Below are positions 33,717 to 41,856 of a stretch of 64,000 nucleotides of DNA, in pieces. The notes under the pieces are model-generated. The model searched no databases and was not told where the DNA came from. It was given only the letters and a program-made list of their open reading frames with translations. Positions within the stretch are counted from its first letter, which is position 1. Every line of letters begins with the position of its first letter. The stretch covers positions 1 to 64,000 of the forward strand of contig DASXNV010000080.1 in NCBI GenBank assembly GCA_036494815.1, given 5' to 3'. The translations under genes were made by a program, and so were the position numbers. Source of the DNA: Poindextera sp036494815. GTDB lineage: Bacteria > Pseudomonadota > Alphaproteobacteria > Caulobacterales > Caulobacteraceae.

Positions 33717-34973
33717 ATGTCCGTCGAGTTCGACTCCGGCCTGCATCCCGACACCCTGACCATCGGCTATGGCTATGACCCCAGCACCGCCCTGGGCGCG
33801 GCCAAGCCGCCGGTCTATCTGACCTCGACCTTCGTCTATGAGAACGCCGCCCACGCCAAGGCCGTGCATCGGGCCTATTTCGACGGGGCCGAGGCGCCGG
33901 GCGGATCGCCCTATATCTATGCGCGCCTGAACCATCCGGGCCTGGACATGGTCGAGCGGCGCCTGGCGGTGCTGGACAAGGGCGAGGACGCGGCGGTGTT
34001 CGCTAGCGGCATGGCGGCCATCTCGGCCATCATGCTGTGCTTCGCCCGCCCCGGTCAGACCATCCTGCACACCAGGCCGACCTATGGCGGCACTGACGGC
34101 ATGCTCTACAATTTCATGCCGCAGATGGGTGTCACCGCCTTTGGCGTCGAGGACGGCCTCAGCGAAGTCAGCCTGCAGACGGCCGCCAACCACGCCCTGG
34201 AAAAAGGGCCCCTGGCCCTGATCATGCTGGAATCCCCGGCCAACCCCACCGGCTCCATCGTCGATATCGCCGCCGCCGCCCGGGTCGCCGACGCCGTCGG
34301 TCAGCGCCAGGGAACACGGCCCGTCGTCAGCGTGGACAACACCTTTCTGGGCCCCTTCGTGCAGTCGCCTCTGACCCTGGGCGCCGACCTTTGCATGACC
34401 TCCCTGACCAAATATTGCGCCGGGCACAGCGACCTGCTGGCCGGCGGCGTCAGCGGGGCCAAGGACCTGATCGCCGTGCTGAAGGCCCAGCGCACCTTCT
34501 TCGGCTCGCACCTGGATCCCTTCTCCAGCTGGCTGCTGCTGCGCTCGTTCGAGACCCTGGCCCTGCGCTGCGAGCGGGCGGCCAGCAACGCCCGCGCGGT
34601 CGCGGAATTCCTGCGCGGCCACGCCAAGATCGACACCGTCCGTTATCTCGGTTTCCTGCCCGAGGGCTCGCCCGGCCGCGCCGTGCTGGAGCGCCAGTGC
34701 CGTGGCGCCGGCTCGACCTTTTCCTTCCAGATCAAGGGCGGCGAGGCCGAGGCCTTCCGCATGCTCGACCAGCTCAAGGTGTTGCGCCTGGCGGTCAGCC
34801 TGGGCGGCTCCGAGACGCTCATCTGCCATCCCGCCACCACCACACACTATAATGTGCCCGCCGAACGCCAGCGGGAAGTCGGGGTGACCGAGGCCACCTT
34901 GCGCATCTCCGTCGGCATCGAACACCCGGACGACCTGATCGCCGATCTGGGCCAGGCCCTGGCGGCGGTCTGA
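33717..34973 (+). CDS. Cys/Met-metabolism PLP-dependent lyase/synthase
   Basis: The protein has 418 residues and is a complete fold-type I enzyme of the cystathionine gamma-synthase/methionine gamma-lyase family. Landmarks are PPVYLTSTFVYENA, YARLNHPGLDMVERRLAVLD, FASGMAAISAI, TYGGTDGML, ESPANPTG, VDNTFLGPFVQSPLTLGADL, and the PLP lysine Lys232 in SLTKYCAGHSD. Near the end VSLGGSETLICHPATTTH is the family's active-site loop. It starts directly after the Rieske stop (TAG-ATG), so the two are translated together. Family members cleave or build C-S bonds (methionine gamma-lyase, cystathionine lyase or synthase). In this cluster, release of a sulfur moiety from a methylated amino acid is plausible but unproven. 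Confidence 0.88.
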   Translation: MSVEFDSGLHPDTLTIGYGYDPSTALGAAKPPVYLTSTFVYENAAHAKAVHRAYFDGAEAPGGSPYIYARLNHPGLDMVERRLAVLDKGEDAAVFASGMAAISAIMLCFARPGQTILHTRPTYGGTDGMLYNFMPQMGVTAFGVEDGLSEVSLQTAANHALEKGPLALIMLESPANPTGSIVDIAAAARVADAVGQRQGTRPVVSVDNTFLGPFVQSPLTLGADLCMTSLTKYCAGHSDLLAGGVSGAKDLIAVLKAQRTFFGSHLDPFSSWLLLRSFETLALRCERAASNARAVAEFLRGHAKIDTVRYLGFLPEGSPGRAVLERQCRGAGSTFSFQIKGGEAEAFRMLDQLKVLRLAVSLGGSETLICHPATTTHYNVPAERQREVGVTEATLRISVGIEHPDDLIADLGQALAAV

Positions 34974-34981
34974 GGCGCGCC

Positions 34982-36583
34982 GTGGCCGACCCCATCCGCG
35001 ACCCCCACGCCATCGACGGTAAGTTCCCGCCCCCGGAAAGCCGCGCCGAGATCGTCGTCGTCGGCGCCGGCCCGGCGGGAATCGCCGCCGCCCTCGAGGC
35101 CGCGCGCGGCGGCGCCCAGGTGCTGCTGGTGGACGAAAACCCCGTCTCGGCCAGCCTGATGGGTACGGACGCCCCCCTGTTCTACGGCCAGCGCATGACC
35201 GGCGCGGTCCAAGCCAAGGACCGCATGCTGGAACAGATCTTCAGCACCTCCCCGGGCCTGGAGCAGGCCTTCGAACTGGGCGTCGAACTGGCCTTGGGAA
35301 CCTATGCCTGGGGCGCCTTCGTCAACGGCTATGGCGTGCAGTCCCTGCCCGAGCGGGTGATCGGCCTGGCCGACGAGGAACGCTCGTGGATGGTGGGGTT
35401 CGAGCGGCTGATCGTCGCCGCCGGCGCCCGCGACCTGGCCCTGTCGTTCCCCGGCTGGGACCAGCCCGGCGTGATGGGCGCCAACGCCCTGCACGCCCTC
35501 CTGACTCGTTATGACGCCTTCGCCGGCCGCAGGCTGGTGATCCTGGGCTCGGACGCCCTGGCCCTTTCGACCGCATTGTTAGCGTTGGACAAAGGCCTGG
35601 AGGTCGTCGCCCTGGTCGAGGTGCGCGACGCGCCGCAAGGGCCGGCCGCCCTGGTCGATCAGGTCCGCGCGGCGGGGGTCGAAATCCTCACGGGCCAGAT
35701 CATCCAGCGCGCCGAGGGCGGTCTCGAAGGCGTGGAGCGCGTGCGCGTTGCGCCCTTGGCGACCCCGCATATTCCGGACCGCATCATCGATTGCGACACG
35801 GTCTGCCTCGCCGTCGGCCTTGTCCCCGCGGTCGAGCTGCTGGACGTCCTGGGCGCCAGGCTCACCGCCCGCACCGATCTGGGCGGGTTCACGCCCGATC
35901 TGGAGGGGGCAGGGGTCGTGGGCCTGTCCGACATCTTCGTCGCCGGCGACGCCGCGGGCCTGGGTCTCGACGAGGCCGCCGCCATCGCCTCGGGCCAGGC
36001 CGCCGCCCAGGCCGCATTGGCCTCATTGGGCAAGGCCGAACCCGCGCCATCCGCGCCCGCCAATCGGGGCGTCGGCGACGCCTACGCCTATCAAACCGAC
36101 TGGATGCGCGCCCTCATCGCCACCGGCGATCCGTCGGTAGTCGTCTGCCAGTGCGAAGAGGTCACCCGCGAGGCCCTGGTCGCCGTGCGTCAGCCGGCCT
36201 ATCTCGGCCCGCCGTCCAACAAGCTGGCCCAGCGCGACGTGGACACCCTGGCCGCCGACGGCCCGATCAATCAGGACCAGATCAAGCGCCTGACCCGCGC
36301 CTGCATGGGCGTTTGCCAGGCCCGCCGCTGCCGCGAGCAGGTGGCCCTGACCTTGGCCATCGCCGCCGATGTGCCCGTGGCCAGCATCCCGCTGGCCGGC
36401 TATCGCGCCCCGGTCCGCCCCCTGCCGCTCAAGGTGCTCGCCGCCTGGGACGAAGCCGCCACCATGAGCGCCGGCTGGGACGTCTGGTTCGGCATCCCCA
36501 CCCAATGGACCCCCTATGTCGACATCGGCACCGAGCGAGAATCCCTCCACGCCGAGATCCTCGGCGGCAATATGCATCTTTGA
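34982..36583 (+). CDS. FAD-dependent dehydrogenase subunit with BFD-type [2Fe-2S] (HcnB/OoxA-like)
   Basis: The protein has 533 residues, starting at GTG (34982). An FAD-binding Rossmann motif near the N-terminus (IVVVGAGPAGIAAALEAARG) is followed by a nucleotide-binding region around residue 180 (RLVILGSDALALSTALLALD) and DLTVGLVPAVELLDVLG. The C-terminal third holds a BFD-like cluster: Cys389 and Cys391 (VCQCEEVTREAL) and Cys445 and Cys450 (CMGVCQARRC). This is the alpha subunit of opine/octopine oxidase, hydrogen-cyanide synthase (HcnB) and D-hydroxyproline dehydrogenase-type complexes. It lies eight bases after the PLP enzyme. The DAO-like gene 84 bases downstream should be its partner. 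The small ferredoxin subunit of these complexes is not seen. Confidence 0.85.
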   Translation: MADPIRDPHAIDGKFPPPESRAEIVVVGAGPAGIAAALEAARGGAQVLLVDENPVSASLMGTDAPLFYGQRMTGAVQAKDRMLEQIFSTSPGLEQAFELGVELALGTYAWGAFVNGYGVQSLPERVIGLADEERSWMVGFERLIVAAGARDLALSFPGWDQPGVMGANALHALLTRYDAFAGRRLVILGSDALALSTALLALDKGLEVVALVEVRDAPQGPAALVDQVRAAGVEILTGQIIQRAEGGLEGVERVRVAPLATPHIPDRIIDCDTVCLAVGLVPAVELLDVLGARLTARTDLGGFTPDLEGAGVVGLSDIFVAGDAAGLGLDEAAAIASGQAAAQAALASLGKAEPAPSAPANRGVGDAYAYQTDWMRALIATGDPSVVVCQCEEVTREALVAVRQPAYLGPPSNKLAQRDVDTLAADGPINQDQIKRLTRACMGVCQARRCREQVALTLAIAADVPVASIPLAGYRAPVRPLPLKVLAAWDEAATMSAGWDVWFGIPTQWTPYVDIGTERESLHAEILGGNMHL

Positions 36584-36667
36584 CCTGATGAACGCCGTCG
36601 CGTCCGGCATGCGGAAATTCCCTCTCCCTATGGGAGAGACGTTCAATGATCGGCGCGGAGCCCGCCC

Positions 36668-37813
36668 ATGACCTCCCAATCCGGCGCGGCGGTGGTGGTG
36701 ATCGGCGGGGGCGTGACCGGGCTCAGCGCCGCCTGGTGGCTGGCGCGGTCGGGCGTGGATGTGCTGGTGCTGGACAAGGGCGTGGTGGGCTGGGAGGCCT
36801 CGGGCCGCAATGGCGGCGGCGCTTCGCACTATCAGAGCCCGCTGTTCCACGAGGAGCAGCGCCTGTGGCCGCAGATGGACGAGCTATTGGGCTATTCCAC
36901 CGAATATCGCCGCGAGCGGCTGATCGTGGCGGTGACGGCGGAGCAGCTGCGCCACTATCACTACATGGCCGATATGCATGGCGAGCTGGGCTACAAGGCC
37001 GACAAACTCGACGCCCAGGAGATCCGCAAGCTGGTTCCCCTCGCCGGCGACAACGCCCTGGGCGGCATCCACGTCTATTTCGGCGGCCACGCCAATCCTC
37101 AGCGCACGGTGCAGGCCTATGCCTGGGCCCTGCAGGACCTGGGCGGCCGCATCCTGCAGCACACCCCGGCCACCCGATTGATCAGCGAGGGCGGCAGGGT
37201 CACCGGCGTCGAAACGCCGCACGGAACCTTCGGCTGCGACAGCCTAGTGGTCGCCGCCGGGCCGCAGAGCGAGCATCTGCTGCAACAGGTGGGCGTGCGC
37301 CTGCCCCTGGCCCCGGCCCGGGCGGAGATGATCGTCACCGAGCCGGCGCCCCTGATGGCCATCGGCGGGGTGGATGGCAATGGCCTCTATGGCCGCCAGA
37401 CCCTGCGCGGCAACCTAGCCTATGGCGGCGGTCCGCATGAATGGATGGATGTGGGTCCAGGCGGTCCAAGCGCGCGCCCGTCCACCCCGCTGCTGCGCAA
37501 CCTGTCCAGGCGCGTGGCGGAGCTCCTGCCCAAGGCGGCGCATCTGCGGGTGATCCGCAGCTGGGCCGGGGTGATCGAGAACACCCCCGACGGCCGCCCG
37601 GTGATCGAGCGCCTGTCCAGCCCCGACAACGTGACTGTCGCCACCATGTCCGGCGTCGGCTTTGGCCTGTCTCCGGCCAGCGGCCACGCCATCCGCGACC
37701 TGGTGCTGGACGGGGCCTGTTCCTTCACCGACCTGTCCAAGCTCAGCCTGAAGCGGTTCGACGGCCTGGCCGAAGACTGGCGCGAACAGCGCGGCTGGCG
37801 GCCGGCGGCTTAA
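36668..37813 (+). CDS. DAO-type FAD oxidase/dehydrogenase (HcnC/OoxB-like)
   Basis: The protein has 381 residues. The FAD motif is VVVIGGGVTGLSAAWWLARS at the N-terminus, followed by RNGGGASHYQSPLF, typical of the glycine/D-amino acid oxidase (DAO) family, and the C-terminal FAD loop GVGFGLSPASGHAIRDLVLD. This is the catalytic beta-type subunit that pairs with the upstream BFD-containing protein, as in octopine oxidase (OoxA/OoxB), HcnB/HcnC and sarcosine-type dehydrogenases. It would oxidise a secondary or tertiary amine, for instance demethylating an N-methyl amino acid produced by the Rieske enzyme. The imine product would feed central metabolism. That order is inference. Confidence 0.85.
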   Translation: MTSQSGAAVVVIGGGVTGLSAAWWLARSGVDVLVLDKGVVGWEASGRNGGGASHYQSPLFHEEQRLWPQMDELLGYSTEYRRERLIVAVTAEQLRHYHYMADMHGELGYKADKLDAQEIRKLVPLAGDNALGGIHVYFGGHANPQRTVQAYAWALQDLGGRILQHTPATRLISEGGRVTGVETPHGTFGCDSLVVAAGPQSEHLLQQVGVRLPLAPARAEMIVTEPAPLMAIGGVDGNGLYGRQTLRGNLAYGGGPHEWMDVGPGGPSARPSTPLLRNLSRRVAELLPKAAHLRVIRSWAGVIENTPDGRPVIERLSSPDNVTVATMSGVGFGLSPASGHAIRDLVLDGACSFTDLSKLSLKRFDGLAEDWREQRGWRPAA

Positions 37814-37922
37814 TCCGCCGACCGGCATTGAAACCGGCGACCCCAGGGGCCAATTGTCGAGCTTGCCGCCGATCTTCGCGAGGAGATCGGCTATGTGCAT
37901 TTAGGGTTTCAACGAGGTCTCC

Positions 37923-38429
37923 ATGTCGCTTTCCATGTACCAAGCCAGCGTTCCCACCTTCATCCGGATGCTGAACAACTTGTCGGCCATCCTGAAGAAG
38001 GGGGAAGCGTACGCCGAGGCCAAGAAGATCGATCCGTCGGTGCTGATCAACGCCCGCCTGGCGCCGGACATGCATCCCCTGTCGCGGCAGATCCAGATCG
38101 CCACCGATGGCGTCAAGGGCGGCAGCGCCCGGCTCGCCGGAGTCGAAATCCCCAGCTATCCGGACACCGAAACCACCTTTGCGGAACTGCAGGAGCGCCT
38201 GGCCAAGACCGTCGCCTTCCTAAAGACCCTGACGCCGGAACAGATCGACGGCAGCGAAGACCGCACCATCACGCTCAAGCTGGGCGCCGGCGAGATGAAC
38301 TTCCCCGGCCAGGCCTATCTGCTGAACTTCGTGTTCGCGAACTTCTATTTCCACGCCACGGCGACCTATATGATCCTGCGCCACAATGGCGTCGAACTCG
38401 GCAAGATGGACTTCCTCGGCGGGGTCTGA
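37923..38429 (+). CDS. DUF1993 family protein
   Basis: The protein has 168 residues. It follows the DUF1993 pattern: MSLSMYQASVPTFIRMLNNL, then KKGEAYAEAKKIDPSVLINA, RLAPDMHPLSRQIQIATDGV and, near the end, NFVFANFYFHATATYMILRH followed by GVELGKMDFLG. This is a helical DinB-like fold with no known activity. There is no signal peptide. ACGAGGT precedes the ATG. A strong hairpin follows its stop. It is on the same strand as the cluster before it but separated by 109 bases, and it probably has its own promoter. Function unknown. Confidence 0.85.
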   Translation: MSLSMYQASVPTFIRMLNNLSAILKKGEAYAEAKKIDPSVLINARLAPDMHPLSRQIQIATDGVKGGSARLAGVEIPSYPDTETTFAELQERLAKTVAFLKTLTPEQIDGSEDRTITLKLGAGEMNFPGQAYLLNFVFANFYFHATATYMILRHNGVELGKMDFLGGV

Positions 38430-38435
38430 GACCAG

Positions 38436-38460
38436 CCCCGGAGCGGACACCGCTCCGGGG
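38436..38460 (+). terminator. Hairpin after the DUF1993 gene
   Basis: CCCCGGAGCG (38436-38445), loop GACAC, CGCTCCGGGG (38451-38460): a perfect 10-bp GC-rich stem beginning seven bases after the DUF1993 stop. There is no U-tract following it. Its strength and position suggest transcription termination or mRNA 3' protection. Confidence 0.6.
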
Positions 38461-38556
38461 GGCCTACCCCCCTGGCGAACCAGGCGCGCCTTGGGCTAAA
38501 CTCGCGGTACCTAACCTGGGCCAGACGGCGATGGCTTGTTTGATGGGCGTTGAGTG

Positions 38557-39258
38557 ATGAAGACGCGCGTGGCCATGTGGGCCTTTCTGGTTTCGCTGGC
38601 CCTGAACTTCCTCTGGATCGGCGGCGCGCTCGACTGGCGCCTGCCGTTGGCCGTGCTGGTGGGCTGGTATCTGGCCGACTTCATGTCGGGCCTGATCCAT
38701 ATGTATATGGACTATATTCCCTGCACCCCTGGCGTGGGCTTGGCCGACCTCTATTTCTACGAGGGCTCGCGGGAGTCCGAGCACTATATCACCCTGCGCG
38801 ACACGGTCTGGGGACGCATCAACCCGTTCGAGAAGATCGCCTACGACTTCAAGAATCACCACCCGCGCCCAGACGCCCTGGGCCGCCGCGATCTGGTGTT
38901 TCTGGTCCAGGCGACGGTGGTGTTCGCGTCTCTGCCGTTCTCCCTGGCGCTCAATCTGGCGTGCTTTCTGTGGAGGCCGCCGGGTTGGCTGGTGCTGGGC
39001 GTGATCGTGTTCCTGATCGGCGCCACCTTGAGCCAGTATTTCCACGGCTCCCTGCACCGAGAGCGCAATCCGGCCATTGTAACCGTCCTGCGCCGGCTAG
39101 GCCTGTTGCTGACGCCCGCGGCCCATGCCGTGCACCACGCCACCCTGACCCGCGACTTCAGCGTGGTGAACGGCTGGTCGAACCCGCTGCTGAACATCGT
39201 CTTCCGCCTGCTTCTGCGGCGCGGCGTGCTCACACCGGCGGGGTTGGAGCCGACCTAG
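38557..39258 (+). CDS. CarF/TMEM189-type lipid desaturase (plasmanylethanolamine desaturase family)
   Basis: The protein has about 233 residues. It is an integral membrane protein of the Kua/TMEM189/CarF family: four hydrophobic segments plus the histidine motifs, with His48 after the Asp41 (LADFMSGLIHMYMD), His101-His102 (DFKNHHPRP), His163 and His167 (YFHGSLHRE), and His190, His193 and His194 (HAVHHATLTRDFSVVNGWSN). Family enzymes introduce the vinyl-ether bond of plasmalogens using a di-iron site. The ATG at 38557 is used. An overlapping GTG at 38554 is possible. No alkyl-ether lipid gene is adjacent, so whether it acts on plasmanyl lipids or another acyl/alkyl lipid here is open. Confidence 0.8.
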   Translation: MKTRVAMWAFLVSLALNFLWIGGALDWRLPLAVLVGWYLADFMSGLIHMYMDYIPCTPGVGLADLYFYEGSRESEHYITLRDTVWGRINPFEKIAYDFKNHHPRPDALGRRDLVFLVQATVVFASLPFSLALNLACFLWRPPGWLVLGVIVFLIGATLSQYFHGSLHRERNPAIVTVLRRLGLLLTPAAHAVHHATLTRDFSVVNGWSNPLLNIVFRLLLRRGVLTPAGLEPT

Positions 39259-39300
39259 GGGTGGGCTCATACTGAGCCAGCGGCGTGGTGAGGAGCCCTC

Positions 39301-40722
39301 TCAGCTAAAATCGACATGCCCCAGCAGGCCCTTTGGATCTAGCTGCCGCTTCAGCGCGGCGGCCACGGCCCGGGTCTGAGGCGGCGTATAGCGCCGGTAA
39401 TAGTCGAGATTGTAGGGGCCCAGCCCGTGCTCGGCGCTGAAGCCGCCGCCGTGGCCCAGGACGGCGCGGTCATAGACCAGGTCGCGCACCTGCCGCACCA
39501 CCTCGGCGTCATAGGCCGGCGCCGCGTCATGCGGCCAGACTAGGTTGAAGTGGTCGCCGCCGTCGCCGATATGGCCGAAATCGCAAAGGCGCAGGAACGG
39601 GAAGCGGGCGGCGATTTCCGCTGACATCTCGGCGCGGAACGCTGGCAGGCGGCTGCGGGGCAGGGACAGGTCGAAGGCGATCACGCGGCCCTCCTGCTTC
39701 AGGCCTTCGCTGACGGCATGGCGCAGGTCCCACAGTTCATGGCCACGCCCAACCAGGGCGTCGGTCAATAGCGCCTCTGGCCCCTCCAGGCAGCGCCCTA
39801 GCACGCTCACCAGCAAGTCTTCCACATCGATCCCCGTTTCCGCCGGCGCGGTCGAGGTCAGCTCCACCAGCAGGGCGTAGGGTGGCGGCTCGGCCGTGCC
39901 GAACGGATTGCGCAGCCGCGGATGATGTCGCAGGGCGGCCATCATGGCGTTGTGGGACAGGCCCTCCACGGCGGTAAGAAATTCGCCCGCCTCGTCCTCC
40001 AGCCTCGTGATCAACCCGGGCAGGGCCGCATGGTCCACCGGAATGGCCAAGGCTGTCGCGGTCTGGCGGGGCAGGCGGTGCAGGTTCAGGCAGGCGCGGG
40101 TCACAAGGCCCAGGCCGCCGCCCGATCCGGCGAACAGCGACTTCAAGTCCAGGCCAGAGTTGTTCTTGCGCAGGTCGCGCAGGTCCGTCAGCACGCTGGC
40201 GTCCTGGTCCGCGATCACCACCTCCAGCCCCAAGAGGTTGCGGCGCACGTCGCCATAGCGGATCAGCCGGGCCCCGCCGGTGTTGGTGGCGATCATGCCG
40301 CCGATGGAGGGATCGGCGCCTAGGTCAATGGGAAAGCTCAAGCCAACCTCGGCCGCGGCGGCGTTGACCTGGCTCAGCCGCGTCCCCGCGCCGACGATCA
40401 CTGACCGGCTGGCGCGATCCAGCGCTTCGATCCATTGCAGCCGCTCGAAACTCAGCACCAGCTGCTCGCCGCTCATATCCGGCGTGCTCGCCGCCACCAG
40501 GCCGGTATTGGCGCCTTGTGGGACCAAGCGCAGATCGTGGGCGTAGGCGTAGCGCACCACGGCGGCCACCTCGGCCGTATCCTTGGGGCGCACCACCGCC
40601 CTCGCGCGACCGCCGCCATAGCGGGCGGCCTGCTCGAACCGGGCGAAGTCGTCGGCGGGCGCGACGCCGGCCTCACCGACCAGATGCGCCAGATCCCGTT
40701 CGAGCGGCGAGCGGGCGGTCAT
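39301..40722 (-). CDS. FAD-linked D-2-hydroxyacid dehydrogenase (D-2-hydroxyglutarate dehydrogenase-like)
   Basis: The protein has 473 residues. It belongs to the GlcD/D-lactate/D-2-hydroxyglutarate dehydrogenase family: the FAD-binding half has VVRPKDTAEVAAVVRYAYAH, LVPQGANTGLVAASTP and DLGADPSIGGMIATNTGGAR. The C-terminal half has the metal/substrate segment FGHIGDGGDHFNLVWP and SAEHGLGPYN. Its ATG lies three bases after the end of the DUF1338 gene on the same strand, so the two are translationally coupled. The D-2-hydroxyglutarate made by an HglS-type enzyme would be its natural substrate, giving 2-oxoglutarate. No Fe-S domain is attached, and the electron acceptor is not shown. Confidence 0.85.
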   Translation of the reverse strand: MTARSPLERDLAHLVGEAGVAPADDFARFEQAARYGGGRARAVVRPKDTAEVAAVVRYAYAHDLRLVPQGANTGLVAASTPDMSGEQLVLSFERLQWIEALDRASRSVIVGAGTRLSQVNAAAAEVGLSFPIDLGADPSIGGMIATNTGGARLIRYGDVRRNLLGLEVVIADQDASVLTDLRDLRKNNSGLDLKSLFAGSGGGLGLVTRACLNLHRLPRQTATALAIPVDHAALPGLITRLEDEAGEFLTAVEGLSHNAMMAALRHHPRLRNPFGTAEPPPYALLVELTSTAPAETGIDVEDLLVSVLGRCLEGPEALLTDALVGRGHELWDLRHAVSEGLKQEGRVIAFDLSLPRSRLPAFRAEMSAEIAARFPFLRLCDFGHIGDGGDHFNLVWPHDAAPAYDAEVVRQVRDLVYDRAVLGHGGGFSAEHGLGPYNLDYYRRYTPPQTRAVAAALKRQLDPKGLLGHVDFS

Positions 40723-40725
40723 GGC

Positions 40726-41757
40726 TCAGGCGGCCGCGGTCATCTTGAAGATGCCTTGGGCGTTGCCGCTGTCGAAGCCCAGGTCCAGCCGCCTGGCGCC
40801 GGTTTGAGGATCGATCATCTGGTCGCGTTCGATGAACTCGAAGAACGAGCCGGGAGCCGGACGCACGATCACCGCCCCGGCCTCGTCGATCAAGGAACGC
40901 TCGACCACGTCGGCCTTGAACGCGGTCTGCTTGACCCGGCCCGAGCGCGAAACCTCGATCTTGTCCTTCATCGGCCGCTCCAGACGCCGCTGGGTGGTGA
41001 CCACGGCGTCCAGGCTTTCTACGCGATCGGTGGCGTGATTGAAGGCGTTTCCTTCGGTGGCGATCCAGGCCATCTCGGCCGACTCGGCGCGCAGCAGCTC
41101 ATAGTCGGTCAGGCTGGGGGTGGCGTGGCGGCGCGAGAAACAGGCGACCAGCTTGGGCAGCAGGGCGATGGCCTCGGCCATGGGCAGCCGGCCACGTACG
41201 CTGAGCTGGTCCAGGCGGGCCAGGTCCTTGGCGTTCAGCGGATCTTGGGACGAGGCCGTCACCCGGGCCACGGCGCCCTGGAAGATCTCCGAAAAGCGCT
41301 TGGGGTGCAGTTCGGACAGGAAGAACTGCGGCAGGTCTTCCGGGAAGTCCACATGGGTATAGGAGCGCCCGGTCATGCATAGCCGCTCCAGCGGATAGAG
41401 GGCGGTGAGGCTGTAGCCCAGGGGCTCCAGCACCCGGGTGATCGCCTGCCGGCCACCGGGCAGGTCGCCCATGCCGGCCAGGTCGACGGTGCGCAGGGCG
41501 CCGTGATCGAACACCAGCTGGCGGCCCTCGGCGGCGATATCCTCCACATAGGCCCGGCCGGTGGGGACACGTGTCAAAAGATCGTCAAGCAGCAGCAGGT
41601 TCATGGCCAGGGCGATCACCGCGCGGGACGCCTGATCGCCACAGGCCGCAGCCAGCGGCGCCGGTATGGCCACCAGCCTCGTCAGCTGTTCGGCGGACCG
41701 GTCGGTCGGCATGGCCGACAGGATGCGCAACAGCGCGGTTTCAGACGAATTGATCAT
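40726..41757 (-). CDS. DUF1338 2-oxoadipate dioxygenase/decarboxylase (HglS/YdcJ family)
   Basis: The protein has about 343 residues, shorter than E. coli YdcJ (about 450), so terminal extensions are missing. Core features of DUF1338 are present: GRSYTHVDFPEDLPQFFLSE, whose His is a metal ligand in HglS, LHPKRFSEIFQGAVARVTAS, and TEGNAFNHATDRVESLDAVV with a second His. The C-terminal strand is PGSFFEFIERDQMIDPQTGA. HglS enzymes are Fe(II) oxygenases that convert 2-oxoadipate to D-2-hydroxyglutarate in lysine breakdown. A coupled D-2-hydroxyglutarate dehydrogenase-like gene follows. I chose the ATG at 41757. A longer frame upstream antisenses the LysR gene. Confidence 0.82.
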   Translation of the reverse strand: MINSSETALLRILSAMPTDRSAEQLTRLVAIPAPLAAACGDQASRAVIALAMNLLLLDDLLTRVPTGRAYVEDIAAEGRQLVFDHGALRTVDLAGMGDLPGGRQAITRVLEPLGYSLTALYPLERLCMTGRSYTHVDFPEDLPQFFLSELHPKRFSEIFQGAVARVTASSQDPLNAKDLARLDQLSVRGRLPMAEAIALLPKLVACFSRRHATPSLTDYELLRAESAEMAWIATEGNAFNHATDRVESLDAVVTTQRRLERPMKDKIEVSRSGRVKQTAFKADVVERSLIDEAGAVIVRPAPGSFFEFIERDQMIDPQTGARRLDLGFDSGNAQGIFKMTAAA

Positions 41758-41837
41758 GATCGAGACACCCCGCAGCCAAGCTGGGCCATATGCCAGCCTT
41801 GTGGCTCCGGTTGAAAACGCTATGGCGGCATAGAAAT

Positions 41838-41852
41838 ATTCCGATATGGAAT
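41838..41852. promoter_or_regulatory. Candidate LysR operator
   Basis: ATTCC (41838-41842) - five bases - GGAAT (41848-41852) is a perfect inverted repeat at the start region of the LysR gene, in the divergent promoter shared with the DUF1338 gene. LysR proteins bind such short dyads. It overlaps the first of two in-frame ATGs, which favours the second (41857) as start. Confidence 0.5.
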
Positions 41853-41856
41853 GAAC

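Noticed and set aside
33507..34925. 472-residue open frame opposite the Cys/Met PLP enzyme gene
   Set aside because: The sense protein has all family motifs. The antisense translation is low-complexity Gly/Gln-rich.
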